Shown here: piece by piece, positions 46,620 through 57,308 of the stretch
Position numbering within the stretch: position 1 is the first letter of the stretch
Layout: each line of letters begins with the position of its first letter
Assembly (NCBI GenBank): GCA_025200525.1
Contig: CM045760.1
Span: forward strand, 47,759,932-47,823,931
Origin: Camellia lanceoleosa
Taxonomy: Eukaryota > Streptophyta > Magnoliopsida > Ericales > Theaceae
Direction: 5' to 3'
DNA: 64,000 bases
Notes under the pieces: generated by a model
Told to the model about the DNA's origin: nothing
Database searches by the model: none
The model's input: only the letters and a program-made list of their open reading frames with translations
Program-made: the position numbers and the translations under genes

Positions 46620-48660
46620 TAGATATTGACTAAATTGACGAGGAAATGGATCAAATTTGTGTGGAGTGAGACTTGTAAAATATCGTTTCAAGAACTTAAG
46701 GTTAGACTTACCACCACTCCAGTTTTGATTATTCTGGAGCGGGGTTTGGATTATTTTATATATTGTGATGCCTCATGAGAAGGTTTGGGTTGCGTATTGA
46801 TACAAGAGGGGAAAGTAGTAGCCTATGGCTCACTGCAGTTGAAAAACACATGAGAGAAACTGCCCTACTCACGATCTAGAACTAGCAACGGTGATTTTTG
46901 CCTTGAAAATTTGGAGGCATTATCTGTATGGTGAGAAATTTGAGGTGTTTTCTGATCACAAGAGTCTAAAGTATCTGTTTACTCAGAAAGACTTAAATTT
47001 GAGGCAGAGATGGTGGATGGAATTTATAGATGATTATGATTTTGAATTGCATTATCATCCGGGTAAGGCCAATGTTGTGGCCGATGCTTTGAATAGGAAA
47101 TCTATTAGTAGTGTGGCTTGTATCGCCATTTGGGAATGGGAAATGTTGGGTACTCTTGGGGAGTTTGACTTATATCTTGGTGAGTCCGTTGAATCTGCGG
47201 CCTTGTTTGCGATAATTGTCCAACCCACACTTGTGAACCGGGTGTTAAAAGCGCAAGAGAGTGATCTTGAGGTTGAAAACCTCAGGAAGAAGATTCCAGT
47301 AGAAAAGTTGAGAGGGGCTTGAGTGTGTATCCCGACCAGAGTGTGAGATACTGTGACCATTTGTTCGTGCCGGAGTATTGCCGAGAGGAGATACTCTGAG
47401 AGTTTCACCATTCACACCTTGCGGTGCATCCGAGAGGCACAAAGATGTATCACGACCTTAGTCGCCAGTTTTGGTGAAGGGGTATGAAGAAAGATGTAGC
47501 CATGTTTGTGTCGAAATGCCTTACTTGTTAACAAGTGAAAGCCGAGCATCAGAAGCCAACGGGGTTTGTTGCAACCCTTACCTATAGCTGAGTGGAAGTG
47601 GAAGCATGTCATGATGGATTTTGTTGTGGGCCTTCCAAGGACTCAACGGGGTAGTGATGCCATTTGGGTGGTAGTTGACCGGTTGACCAAGTCTGCGCAC
47701 TTCTTACCTATGCGCGTAAGTGATTCGGTAGACTATCTTGCTGACTTGTGTATCAAGGACATAGTGAGATTGCACGGGGTCCTTATGACGATTGTTTCAG
47801 ATAGAAATTTGCATTCTACGGCTCAGTTGTGGCAGAGCCTGCAGAGTGCTTTGGGCACTAGATTGACCTTTAGCGCTGCTTACCATCTTCAGACTAACGG
47901 GCAGTTCGAGCGTACTATCCAGACCCTTGAGGATATGCTTCGAGGTTGTATCCTTAACTTCAAGGGGCTGTGGGAGAGGCACTTGCCCTTAGTGGAGTTT
48001 GCCTATAAGAAAAGTTTCCAGTTGAGTATCGGCATGGCAGCATTTAATGCCTTGTATAGCCGACCTTATAGATCTCCAGTGTATTGGGTCGAGGTGGGTA
48101 ATGCACCTTTGTTGGACCCAGAGTTGGTTCGAGAAATGACGGAGAAGGTTGCACTTATCCGTAAGAGGTTGGTTACAGCTCAGAGTCGCTAGAAAAGTTA
48201 TGCCGACCATAGAAGCAGACCCTTGTCTTTTGAGGTAGGAAACCATGTGTTTTTGAAAATATCACCCAGGCGGGGTTTGATGAAATTCGGGAAGAGTGGG
48301 AAGTTGTCCCCTCGGTTCATTGGGCCTTTTGAGATCCTTGAGCGTGTCGGAGAGGTTGCTTATCGGTTGGCGTTGCCACCATAACTTTTCGGAGTGCGTG
48401 ACTTGTTTCATATTAGTATGCTTTGGAAATATGAGCCGGATCCGTCACATGTGTTAGATTAGACCGACTTGGAGGTAGATGAGGATGCCTCGTATGAGAA
48501 GAGATCGATAAGGGTCTTGGATAGACGGGATCAAGTCTTGCGTGGCAAGACAATTCCCTTAGTAAAAGTATTGTGGAAGCATCACGGGGTTGAGGAAGCA
48601 ACTTGGGAACACAAATTGGAAGTCCGAGAGAAATATCCGGACTTGTTTACTGATATCTAA
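46620..48660 (+). pseudogene. Gypsy RT end, RNase H, integrase, chromodomain-like tail (unit 2)
   Basis: Same architecture as in unit 1. RNase H is open from 46891 to 47322 with [20 protein letters not shown] and [17 protein letters not shown]. The integrase core is open from 47566 to 48192: MDFVVGLPRTQRGSDAIW (first Asp), MTIVSDRN (second Asp), and GQFERTIQTLEDM, keeping the catalytic Glu that is Lys in unit 1. The stop that unit 1 has after RSPVC is absent here, but a new TAG interrupts after TAQSR (48190). The chromodomain-like block LVKVLWKHHGVEEATWEHK ends at 48660. Confidence 0.88.
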
Positions 48661-49064
48661 ACATGTATTGAGATTTTGATTATGACGATGAAAAGTATAA
48701 GCATTGTATATGTTTGAAACTTTGAGAACATTGTATATGTTATGGGCATTTTGGAAACATGAATTCAATATAAACATTGCATATATTTTTGAGAATGTGA
48801 AATATGGTGTATCGTATCAATTTTGAAGGCATTGTATATGCTAGGTGAATTTTGAAAATGTGGGTTTGGTTTAACATTGCAAATGTTTTGAGAAATTGTA
48901 AGTTTTATTTTAATTTGGGACTTGTGTATCGAGTCAATGAGAATGGATGACCGGAGAATAGATCATGGTAGTGGATTGTATGAATAGCATTGTTGGGAAT
49001 GGTATAAATATAATTTTGAACTTGATTTGAAATTTCGGGGACGAAATTCTTTAAGGGGGGAGAT
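48661..49064 (+). other. Gypsy 3' untranslated region and polypurine tract (unit 2)
   Basis: Repeats of CATTGTATATG words, then AAGGGGGGAGAT at 49053-49064 directly before the LTR. No gene. Confidence 0.65.
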
Positions 49065-51137
49065 TATAGCGATCACGGTTTTGACCCGACTCTAGTGGTA
49101 TTCCTAACTCGGGTTTAGGACTTTCATATTGTGGTTTACCTCTTTCTTCCCTTGTATCTCTTTGAAATTGGCCTTTGGATTGCTGTGGTTGCATTTGGAA
49201 CAGCTTGGTTGCTTATTGTTCCCAAACCTTGTTGTCCAGAATTTTGGCCCTCCGCTCAAACGGCCATTATTGCGCTCAAGCGGGCTACGTACATTTTGGT
49301 CCTCCGCTTGAGCAGACTTTCTCGCGCTCGAGCGGAAGTTGCAAACCTTCAGTACTTTGCACATCTGCAAAAGTACTGGAGGGGTGTCTTTCACGCTCGA
49401 GCAGCGTTTCCTACGCTTGAGTGGGTGGGTGCTCGAGCGTCCCTTCTTAAGCTCAAGCGGTTGGTCTGTCATCTGCAAAGTTCTAGAGATGTGTATTTTA
49501 CGCTTGAGCGGCCCTCTTCTCGCACTCAAGCGGAACAACTCTTTGTGTCTGACACTCGAGCATGAAACTCTCAGCTCAAGCGGACTACGTGTATATCACA
49601 TCACGAAAAGTATTTTTTACATCACTTTTTCAAATCTATCCATCTAAAAACCCTAAAGTGAGACCCTCTCTCTCTAGATTTCCTCCTGGTTCTAATGGGT
49701 TCTCAACTCTTATGCCTTCATTAAAAAGATTGAGCTCCTCAATATCTTCATTTTCATCCGATTAGAAGTTGGTTTCGGCATTGTTGGAGTTTCACCTTTG
49801 CTTGCTTGGTCTTCTAGCTTGAGGTAGGGAATTTTCTATACTTTGTTATGATGTTTAGTTTAGTTATTTGTGGATTGTGTAACAATGTTGGGATTTGGGA
49901 GTATTTTGAGCTAAACCTAGATTTGTGTGAAATATAAAAGAGGGGTTTCGGTGAGAACGAAATAGATGAACTTGGCTTTTGAAAATGGAGTCTTGTTGTG
50001 TCAACTGGGTAATTTTGGTACTTGGGTTAATATTTTGAAAAGGGAGATTTTGCCCTAAAGTGAGTATTATATCTATTTTGTATAAATAGTTGAAATGTAT
50101 GTTGTAAACATGAAATTGGTCAAGTATTGAAATGGATGGTGAAATTGGATAGATGATATGTCTCATTTTTGAAAATTTTGAATTAATTATCTGTCTTGAG
50201 AATATATATATATCTGTTTAAAAATACCTATATTGGGCTATCGGTGGAGGATAGTTTTAATTGTTGTAGAAATTGCATGTGGATTAGGTGAATTGAAACT
50301 ATCCCATGGTTGAACATCATTGAATATGATCATATTGTAAATACATTGTATATGTATGTTTATTTGGGAGGAAAAAGGAGATGTACTCCACGTGTGCTTA
50401 TGTGTTTAAATACATTGTATATGTATGACTGTGTGGGAAGAGAAACGGGATGGACTCCATTATAATTAAGTTGGCTAGAGTGTCCTGGGTGAAAGTTTCG
50501 AAATCTATACATGGGTGCCGATCCCGCGGATGAAATATCCGTAAAATGACAAATACAAATGTTTACATGGGTGCCGATCTCGCGGATGAAATATCTGTAA
50601 AATGGCTATTGGAAGTGTTCATGCATTGATTGTGAAATTGTTGAACCATTGAGTTGTAATCTCATTTGGATAATTGAAAGATGGTGAAATTAGTTCATGT
50701 ATTGAAATAAATTAGAGGAAAATGAATTGGAATATGGACTTGATGTTTTATAATCATATAAGAATGTGAATGTTTTACCCCTAGCATTGTGCATGCAGAA
50801 TGCACTTATATCTTTGTTAAATTTCATCTATTGTGTTAGAATTATCTATATTGGACTGTGGCTCACCCGACTTGGGAAAAACATTTTCAGGTAATGATGG
50901 AATGCCTCCACCAAGGCAATAGCATTGGAGGGATCTTTGGGAAGCAAGAGCTTCTAGTTTTGTTTTATTTTTTGTATAGCCTTGGACTAAATCTGTATGA
51001 GCTAGCCTTCTTTTGTTGTAACCAAGCTAAGACTTGGAAATGTGTAAGCCCGAAGGGCATTTAAATTGTAATAGGCTCTTTGTATTATGAACTTTATGTA
51101 ATGAAAAGGCTATTTACACTCTAATTTGTACTATTTC

Positions 51138-51169
<32 letters not shown>

Positions 51170-51206
51170 TTATTGAATGTATTTATCGTATTTTGAGGGC
51201 GTTACA
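49065..51206 (+). repeat. Gypsy 3' LTR (unit 2), 2142 bp
   Basis: Counterpart of 27141-29272, with the CTCGAGCG array (49250-49590) and the doubled units at about 50335-50450 and 50509-50600. It ends GAGGGCGTTACA. Confidence 0.88.
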
Positions 51207-51246
51207 CATTGTATCCTTTTGCTTTTTATCCTGTTAGATATATATA

Positions 51247-52161
51247 TGAAAAATCTAGAAATCTTCTAAATATTGATTTGTGATTATGTATCAATTGTAA
51301 GCAGTAAATAACAATCTCAATCAAACAATCAAGACAAATCGACACAGCGATTTTAACGTGGAAAAATCACAACTGAAGTGCCTCCAATTATGATAAAAAA
51401 TCACAGTAAAAGCCACAAAACAATTCACTAGGAAAACATAAATTAATTACACAAGTGTGCTCTTAATTACCTAACGAATCCACGCCCGAATCGAACAGAC
51501 CCCTATGTGCCTCTTCCGACCCCGTCTTCACCTCGAAATTGTCTTGCCCAACGTTGAATCCACAATGTTGATATCGAATCCAGAACAATGAGCCACTCCA
51601 GAATCCACCAAAGCTTCAAGCCCAAATTCTACAGAATCCACCGAAGAACAACTCTCTCTTTTGTATTGAATGAAATAAACAATCCTTTAATGTATATTTC
51701 TCAAACCATGAGTTAAACTCAAACAAAACATCAAAGAAACTAGCAAAGAAACTCCAGATGCAAATCCCAATACCCAAGAAGAAGATCTGGAAGTCGTACC
51801 CTAAAAACGGACTGAAACACATATTTATAGAAAACAAATCCGTGATCTCTGCTCGAGCAAACTGATGCTCGAGCGCAGAAAGTTCCGTTCTAGTTAAAAA
51901 ACACAACTTCCAGTACTTTTGTAGACAATTCAAACTTTTAGAATTAAAGATTCGCTGCTCGAACGCACAAATGACCGCTTGAGCGAGCAAGCAACTTCAA
52001 AGTGGCAAATATGAAAGAATTAACTCCTGAAATATCTCTGCAAGACACAATTCAGGTTGAATTCGCATATAAAAACTCATACACTCACTGTAATAAAAGT
52101 TGAACAAAATTACAATTGAAAGGAGTCTTATCAAATGGGATTGTCAAAAATAAAAACCTCA
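51247..52161. mobile_element. Solo LTR, family 2, copy C
   Basis: Starts TGAAAAATCTAGAAATC and ends AAAACCTCA, about 915 bp, matching copy A over its length. Flanks are (AT)n on both sides, so the target duplication (probably ATATA) cannot be fixed exactly. CTCGAGC motifs lie at 51853-51875 and TACTTTTGTAGA at 51916. Confidence 0.75.
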
Positions 52162-52275
52162 TAATATATATATGGTTTGCTTAAAAAACTAATATTTTAG
52201 TTCCACTGTATTGTTTTGATTTTTTGTTCTGTTATATATATACATATATGTAGGTTGGTTAACAAATAATACTTT

Positions 52276-52551
52276 GGGTTTGTTTGGTTTATATTTTAAG
52301 ATCTAATTTTTGAGAAAAATATAATTTTTGAAATTTTTAAAAAAAATTTTTTGTTTAATTCAAATTTTTAAATTTTTTTTTTCTAAAATCATTTTCTCTC
52401 TTACACATCAATCATTCAATTTTTTTTTTCTCTTGTTTTTCCTTTTCAATCACTTTTTTTCTCACACACATCTACTCAACTATAACAAAATATCAAATCA
52501 TTCCAAACTCTCAAACTCCAAAACTATTTTCCAAACATAAACCAAACAAAT
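52276..52551. mobile_element. Probable small MITE with GTTTGTTTGGTTTAT ends
   Basis: GTTTGTTTGGTTTATATTTT on the left is matched in inverted form by CATAAACCAAACAAATC on the right. The interior is A/T-rich and non-coding. No sure target duplication. CATCTACTCAACTATAA (52468-52485) recurs just outside at 52591, a short direct repeat. Confidence 0.4.
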
Positions 52552-52779
52552 CAAAAAAAAATTCTAAAATTTCCCTTCAAATTTTTATATCTACTCAACT
52601 ATAATAAATTATCAAATCATCTCAAACTCTCACATTTCAAAATTATTTTTTTTTTACTATTATAAATAAGTGGCAGTTAGATGCTGCTACAGTAGATGAC
52701 TCTCTTTTATTTCTTCCCATTTTCCCCTTTTTGTGTTTTGTCTTATTAGATATATATTTGGTTTGGTTCGGCTAAAAAC

Positions 52780-54377
52780 TAATATTTTAGTTCATTCTAA
52801 TTTGATTACCTTGCAATCTACATCTAGGTATAATCATTACATTTAGATAATTTCAATGTGCAAAAAGAATCAAAAAGTTATATTGCAGTGGAAAGTTACT
52901 TGGTTTACTTTTGGAGTTGTGGTTTTAATAAAAAAAAAAAATAATTTTTTTAAAAACTCATAATTAAATATATATAATTTAAAATTTTAATTTAAAAATT
53001 ATTTTCAAAATACATTATATATGTTACCCATAGTTTAAAACTCAATTCAAAACTTTTTTCAAAATTTATAATCAAACTCTTTTTGAAAAAATAATTTTTT
53101 ATTTTTTTTTAAAAATATTTTTTTATTTTTATTTTTGAAGAAAAATATATTTTTTTATTTTTTCTATTTTTTCAAAAAATTATTTTGTTATTTTTGTAAG
53201 TATTGGCCAAACAATTTTTTGTGATTTAGATATAGACGGGTGATCCAAAAAAAAATTAAATTTTTAAAAAAAAGAATAAATATGTAAAAAAAAAAGTATA
53301 AAAAAGTATAAAAAATTAAAAATATATATATTTGAAATATTAAAAAATATTAAAAAATAAAATAAAATATTTGAAATAAAAATAATAAAAAATATATATT
53401 TAAAATAAAAAATAATAAATTTTTCTTAAAATTTTTTAAATATTCAAAAAAATAAATCCAAAAAAATTTCAAACTACAACTCAAAACTCAAAACTCAAAA
53501 TACAATTCAAAACTCTTTTCAAAACTTTGTAATCAAACAATTTTTCTCTTTTCAAAACTCAAAATACAACTTGACACTTAAATCAATATTCTAAAATTAA
53601 ACCAAATGGAGCCAATGTAGCGTTTGGTTAAATTTTGGAATCATGATTTTAACCAAAAAAAAAAAAAAAATTAAAACTCTTTTTAAAACTCATAACTAAA
53701 CAAAGTTTAAAAAATATATTTTTTATTTTATTCTTTAAAATTATTTTTTATTTTTTATTCTTTTGAAAAAATAAATTTTTCATAAAATAAATTTTTTATT
53801 TTTATACTTTGAAGCAATTTTTTTTATATTTTTTATTTTTGAAGAAAAATAATATATATTTTTTTAAAGTATTGGCCAAATAATTTGTTATAATTTAGAT
53901 ATATAGGCAATCCAGTTTTTAAAATTTTTTTAAAAAATTAAATATTTAAAAAATATAAAAAATTTAAATGCAAATATTTAAAATTACGAAAATAAGAAAA
54001 TATGTAAAATAAAAATTATATATTTAAAATAAAAAAATAATTTTTTAAATATTTTAAAAAAATACATTGCACAAACGTAGTAATTACAACACGCGTTAAA
54101 AAAATCGAAAAAATATTTACCCTAAAAAATAAATTTAAGAAAGTATTTAAATATTTTAAAAAAGAAACCCAAGACAATTTCAAAATACAACTCAAAACTC
54201 AAAATTGTTTTCAAAACTCATAACCAAATATGTTTTTTCTTGTCAAACTCATTTAAAAACTTATCTTTCAAAACACAACTTCAATTTAATTATTTTTTTC
54301 ATCTTCTCATATGTTGAGTTACATGTTTAATTACATTATGATCTTTCATAGATTATTCATTTATTAATGTTATACCT
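52780..54377. other. Low-complexity A/T-rich interior of Helitron B
   Basis: No gene. Dense runs of A and T. AACTCATAACCAAA/TTTGGTTATGAG-type words occur in both orientations near 53040, 53510, 53690 and 54215, and are related to the interior of the MITE at 5152-5946. An island TTGCACAAACGTAGTAATTA lies at about 54067. Confidence 0.5.
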
Positions 54378-54395
54378 CTTTTTCTTAATATTTAT

Positions 54396-55098
54396 TTTTT
54401 TTATCAGTAAAAATAAGCTTTATTGATGAAAAAACATACAAGGTATGAAAAAATACATTAATAAAGAGATGGCTGCAAAAAGTATCACAATGACACACCA
54501 AGATCCCAACCAGGTTAGCACCAAGATGCACACCAAATCATCTGCTAGCACTACCTCCAAGCTTCAAGTTAGTGAGTAACCAACATACAAAGCAAACAAA
54601 CAGGAAAACACAAAAACAACCCTAAAACTAGCAACCTATAGAATCAAACCAATGACAAATCACCCCTATCAACCTATAATCTCCACCTAGCAAACAACAA
54701 TAGTGGCAAAGCCCACACTTCAACCCATAACAGATCATAAACAGCAGCAAAATTGCAAAAAAAAACACAACAGAACCAAATGGCAAAAAGCAGCATCAAT
54801 CTAACTAAAACCAGCATAGCCAGCAACACCTCCACCTTATCAGCATTGAATTGAATTAAAACAAGAATGGAAACCAGCAGAATGCCATCCACCACCACTT
54901 CAATCAAGCTATGATCCTATCAAGATTATTGACAATGTCCTCCACTGAATACTGCAAACCTGTAGGACTTTGCTTACTCCATAGTGCTACCCCTATTTTC
55001 ACCAACTCAGCTAATTCAAGCCCATCAACATTCTTTTCGTGAAAAAAGGCACTCATTCCTAGCCTTCCAAATTGACCACATAACAGCTAGGGGAATAG
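54396..55098 (-). mobile_element. 5'-truncated LINE with 18-bp target duplication
   Basis: An exact 18-bp repeat CTTTTTCTTAATATTTAT flanks it (54378-54395 and 55099-55116). On the minus strand the element ends in an AATAAAGC poly-A signal (about 54417) and an A-rich tail at the 54396 edge. The 5' side codes for a short LINE-type phrase AVMWSIWKARNECLF (about 55045-55090), then LAELVKIGVALWSK and YSVEDIVNNLDRI in a shifted frame. Most of the LINE is missing, as expected from incomplete target-primed reverse transcription. Confidence 0.85.
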
Positions 55099-55180
55099 CT
55101 TTTTCTTAATATTTATAATATCATACTAACACTTAATTATATATTTCGTATTATACCTCCAAATTTACCATTGGCACCGT

Positions 55181-55213
55181 GATCGTGCAATGCACGATCA
55201 GCTCAAAACTAGT
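55181..55213 (+). repeat. Helitron B 3' terminal hairpin and CTAGT
   Basis: An 8-bp stem GATCGTGC/GCACGATC with a 3-base loop, then GCTCAAAA and a 3'-terminal CTAGT. This is the diagnostic rolling-circle termination structure. Confidence 0.8.
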
Positions 55214-55411
55214 ATATATATATATATAACTTTTAGTGTGATGCTTGAGGCCTTGAAATGCCTCGAATTTTTATTTATTTATTTATTTATTTTTGGGTTG
55301 TGTTGGTTTGATTTTCCTTCTTTTTTTCTTTTTTTTTTTTTTTGTTACAAGGGTGATTATGTGTATGTGTATGTGTATGCTAAAAAAATAGACATCTCGT
55401 ACCAATTCAGT
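55214..55411. other. Non-coding spacer with simple repeats
   Basis: (TA)n at 55213-55228, (TTTA)n at 55270-55291, a T-rich run at 55318-55343 and (GTGTAT)n at 55359-55378. No gene. Confidence 0.7.
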
Positions 55412-55507
55412 CAGTGTCGTTTGATAAGGTGAGTGAGTTGGGTTAATCAATCAATTTTATCACCAAACCAGTCTAACCCAACTCACTCACCTTATCAAAC
55501 GACACTG
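55412..55507. repeat. Perfect 34-bp inverted repeat, 28-bp loop
   Basis: Arms 55412-55445 (starting CAGTGTCGTTTGATAAGG) and 55474-55507 are exact reverse complements. Imperfect pairing extends beyond the outer ends (AATTCAGT against GCTGAGTT). It lies just downstream of the glycosyltransferase pseudogene. Confidence 0.9.
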
Positions 55508-55619
55508 GCTGAGTTAATGCGGGAAGTCTAATTTTTTAGTACACCCCTACATATAACTACCTTTCTAAAAAAAAAAATTAAACCAAACCAAATCAAACTA
55601 ATACAATAAAAAAAAATAA

Positions 55620-56720
55620 AATTGATTCACCACTTTCAAACCCTCGTTAACATCACCGCATTCATCTTTTGCTCCACGTAGAATGGCAAAACGATTAGAG
55701 GTACACCATGCACGGTACCCTCTAGTGTCGAGTTCCACCCGCAGTGAGTCAAAAATCCACCTGTGGCATAGTGGCTTAGCACATCAATCTGCAGTGCCCA
55801 TGACAGCACTGCCAGACCTCCACCTTGTCTTCTCTCCAAGAACTCTTTTGGCAAGAAACTCAAAGGATCATTTTGGCTTTGTGCATTGAAAAAACCAACA
55901 CTAGCAGACTTGTCACTAGGGCTTCTCACAACCCACAAAAATCTTTGGCCACTCAGTTCCAAACCCAATGCTAGCTCATTGAGTTGGTCATGAGAAAGAG
56001 TCCCACCACTTCCAAATGATACAAACAAAACTGAATTTCTTGGTTGACTATCTAACCATTACAAACACTTAGACTGGTCCAACCCATCACTCGAATCGAC
56101 TTGGATGAGCGGTCCAATTCGATAAACCGATGGCTTGTCTGGTTCTTCAGCCTGCAAAGCTTTTATAGTTTCCTCTTCCATGTCTACGAAGCTATTCACA
56201 ATTATGCCCTCGGCTGAACGAAACTGCTTTACATTGTTAATCAGCTTCTTGTATGCGTTCACTGATCGGTCTTGAAACGATTCAGGGAGATCTCTACCCT
56301 AAACTGGTACACAACCAGGGAGTTGTACTGGTTCAGGTAAGTCTCTATACTCAACTGTAACCATCTCAAATTTAGGCAAAATAGCAAAACAATGGCTGGG
56401 GAAGGGAAGAACAAGTAAGGTGAGATGTTGAATTCCTTGGCTACGTCGATGGCAGCGATGCCGAATGTATTAACGACGAGAGAAACCAAACGGGTAGTGG
56501 TGGTTAATGAAGATAAAGTGTGTTTGAGGGAAGGGAAAGAGAGAGCAATGGTGAGGAAGATTTGGGATTGGGAAGTAGTATTGAGAGGGTCATTGGGTAG
56601 GTCAACGAGTGGGAGGAAAATGTGGTGGATGGTTTTGGGGAGTGTTTGGAGGACTATTTTTTTCAGTTTTGGTGGCAAAAAAATAGGAGCATAGATCCTC
56701 TACCATGCCTTCCTGCGGCA
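55620..56720 (-). pseudogene. UDP-glycosyltransferase (UGT72-like) pseudogene 2
   Basis: It is truncated at both ends. The front 45 or so residues are replaced by unrelated sequence. Homology begins near KIVLQTLPKTIHHIFLP (56650) and runs through PYLFFPSPA, a frameshift after LFCLNL (about 56375), EYRDLPEPVQLPGCVPV in a new frame, SVNAYKKLINNVKQF, DKPSVYRIGPLIQV, a stop at about 56059, then VLFVSFGSGGTLSHDQLNEL. The PSPG sugar-donor box is present (WALQIDVLSH...FLTHCGWNSTLEG...GVPLIVLPFYVEQ, 55660-55790), with Ala for the usual Pro after W-A region. A frameshift in MLTEGLKV and an abrupt end at about 55620 remove the last 100 residues. Related to the fragment at 905-1520. Confidence 0.88.
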
Positions 56721-56807
56721 TTCCCTGCCATTGTTCAAAACGACGTCATTTTTTTTTTTCATTTCATTTGCTTGAACCCCTAACTCGTTGAGAGAAGCAG
56801 AAGTGAA

Positions 56808-56978
56808 CCAGATAAACTGATGGCTTGTCTGGTTCTTCAGCTTGCAAAGCTTTTATAGTTTCCTCTTCCATGTCTACGAAGCTATTCACAATTATGCCCT
56901 CGGCTAAACGAAACTGCTTTACATTGTTAATCAGCTTCTTGTATGCGTTCACTGATCGGTCTTGAAACGATTCAGGGA
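56808..56978 (-). pseudogene. UGT72-like pseudogene 3, 3' part
   Basis: Encodes DRSVNAYKKLINNVKQFRLA to DKPSVY, nearly identical to pseudogene 2 at 56116-56288. It ends at about 56808, where the upstream flank of pseudogene 2 begins, the junction of a tandem duplication. Its 5' side is cut by Copia V, and the gene continues at 62481. Confidence 0.85.
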
Positions 56979-57295
56979 TGTAAGAGAAACACTAGTTTGA
57001 GAGAGAGAGAAAGAGAGAGATAGAGACTGAATGCTTCTCAGTATATTGATATGTGTTATTATGTTTACAATGGAAGAATGTTCTTCCTTTTATAGAGAGA
57101 AAGGGGGAGACATGTACAATAAATAAGTTGGGCACTAAATGTGCACTAACCGGTAATGGAGCCGAAAGCTTGCACTATATATATGCACTACACTATTATA
57201 TAGATGCACTATATATGCACTACACTATTATATAGATGCACTACACTATAAAGTATATGCACTACACTATAAAGTATAAGATAAATATATTAACA
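56979..57295 (-). repeat. Copia V 3' LTR
   Basis: 317 bp, starting TGTAAGAGAAAC on the plus strand and ending TATTAACA. It contains short tandem repeats of the ATGCACTACACTAT type (57170-57275). Confidence 0.95.
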
Positions 57296-57304
57296 GCCCC
57301 TCGC
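57296..57304 (-). promoter_or_regulatory. Copia V polypurine tract
   Basis: On the minus strand GCGAGGGGC directly precedes the 3' LTR. It lies a few bases after the polyprotein stop. Confidence 0.65.
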
Positions 57305-57308
57305 AAAC

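Larger units (their letters stand above)
46313..51211 (+). mobile_element. Ty3/gypsy element, chromodomain type, internally deleted (unit 2)
   Basis: Same insertion and same internal deletion as 24396-29277. The target duplication is CGTTG (46313-46317) on the left and CATTG (51207-51211) on the right, one base mutated. The 5' LTR remnant is 46318-46552 and the 3' LTR is 49065-51206. Confidence 0.9.
39488..51874 (+). repeat. Segmental duplication, unit 2
   Basis: Same element order as unit 1. It carries the undisturbed target site of Copia III and a private 1957-bp segment (44289-46245) with a CACTA-type MITE and a Helitron-like 5' end. It is generally the better preserved copy: it lacks the integrase frameshift and one stop of unit 1, and keeps the gypsy integrase catalytic Glu. 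Confidence 0.9.
52655..55213 (+). mobile_element. Helitron-like element (Helitron B)
   Basis: The 3' end is typical: GATCGTGC AAT GCACGATC hairpin (55181-55199), ten bases, then CTAGT (55209-55213) followed by A. The 5' end TACTATTATAAATAAGTGGC with GCTACAGTAG resembles Helitron A at 46219, but the leading TC is not evident. The body contains long A/T-rich non-coding sequence with repeated AAAACTCATAACCAAA-type words (52920-54260, probably nested MITE remnants) and a nested LINE. No Rep/helicase is encoded, so it is non-autonomous. Confidence 0.7.

Noticed and set aside
54674..54907. 77-residue hydrophobic minus-strand frame, possible membrane protein
   Set aside because: It falls in the 3' part of a truncated LINE just upstream of its poly-A signal. 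Composition bias explains the hydrophobicity.
55636..56678. A working glycosyltransferase gene
   Set aside because: It lacks the first 45 or so and last 100 or so residues and has two frameshifts and stops.
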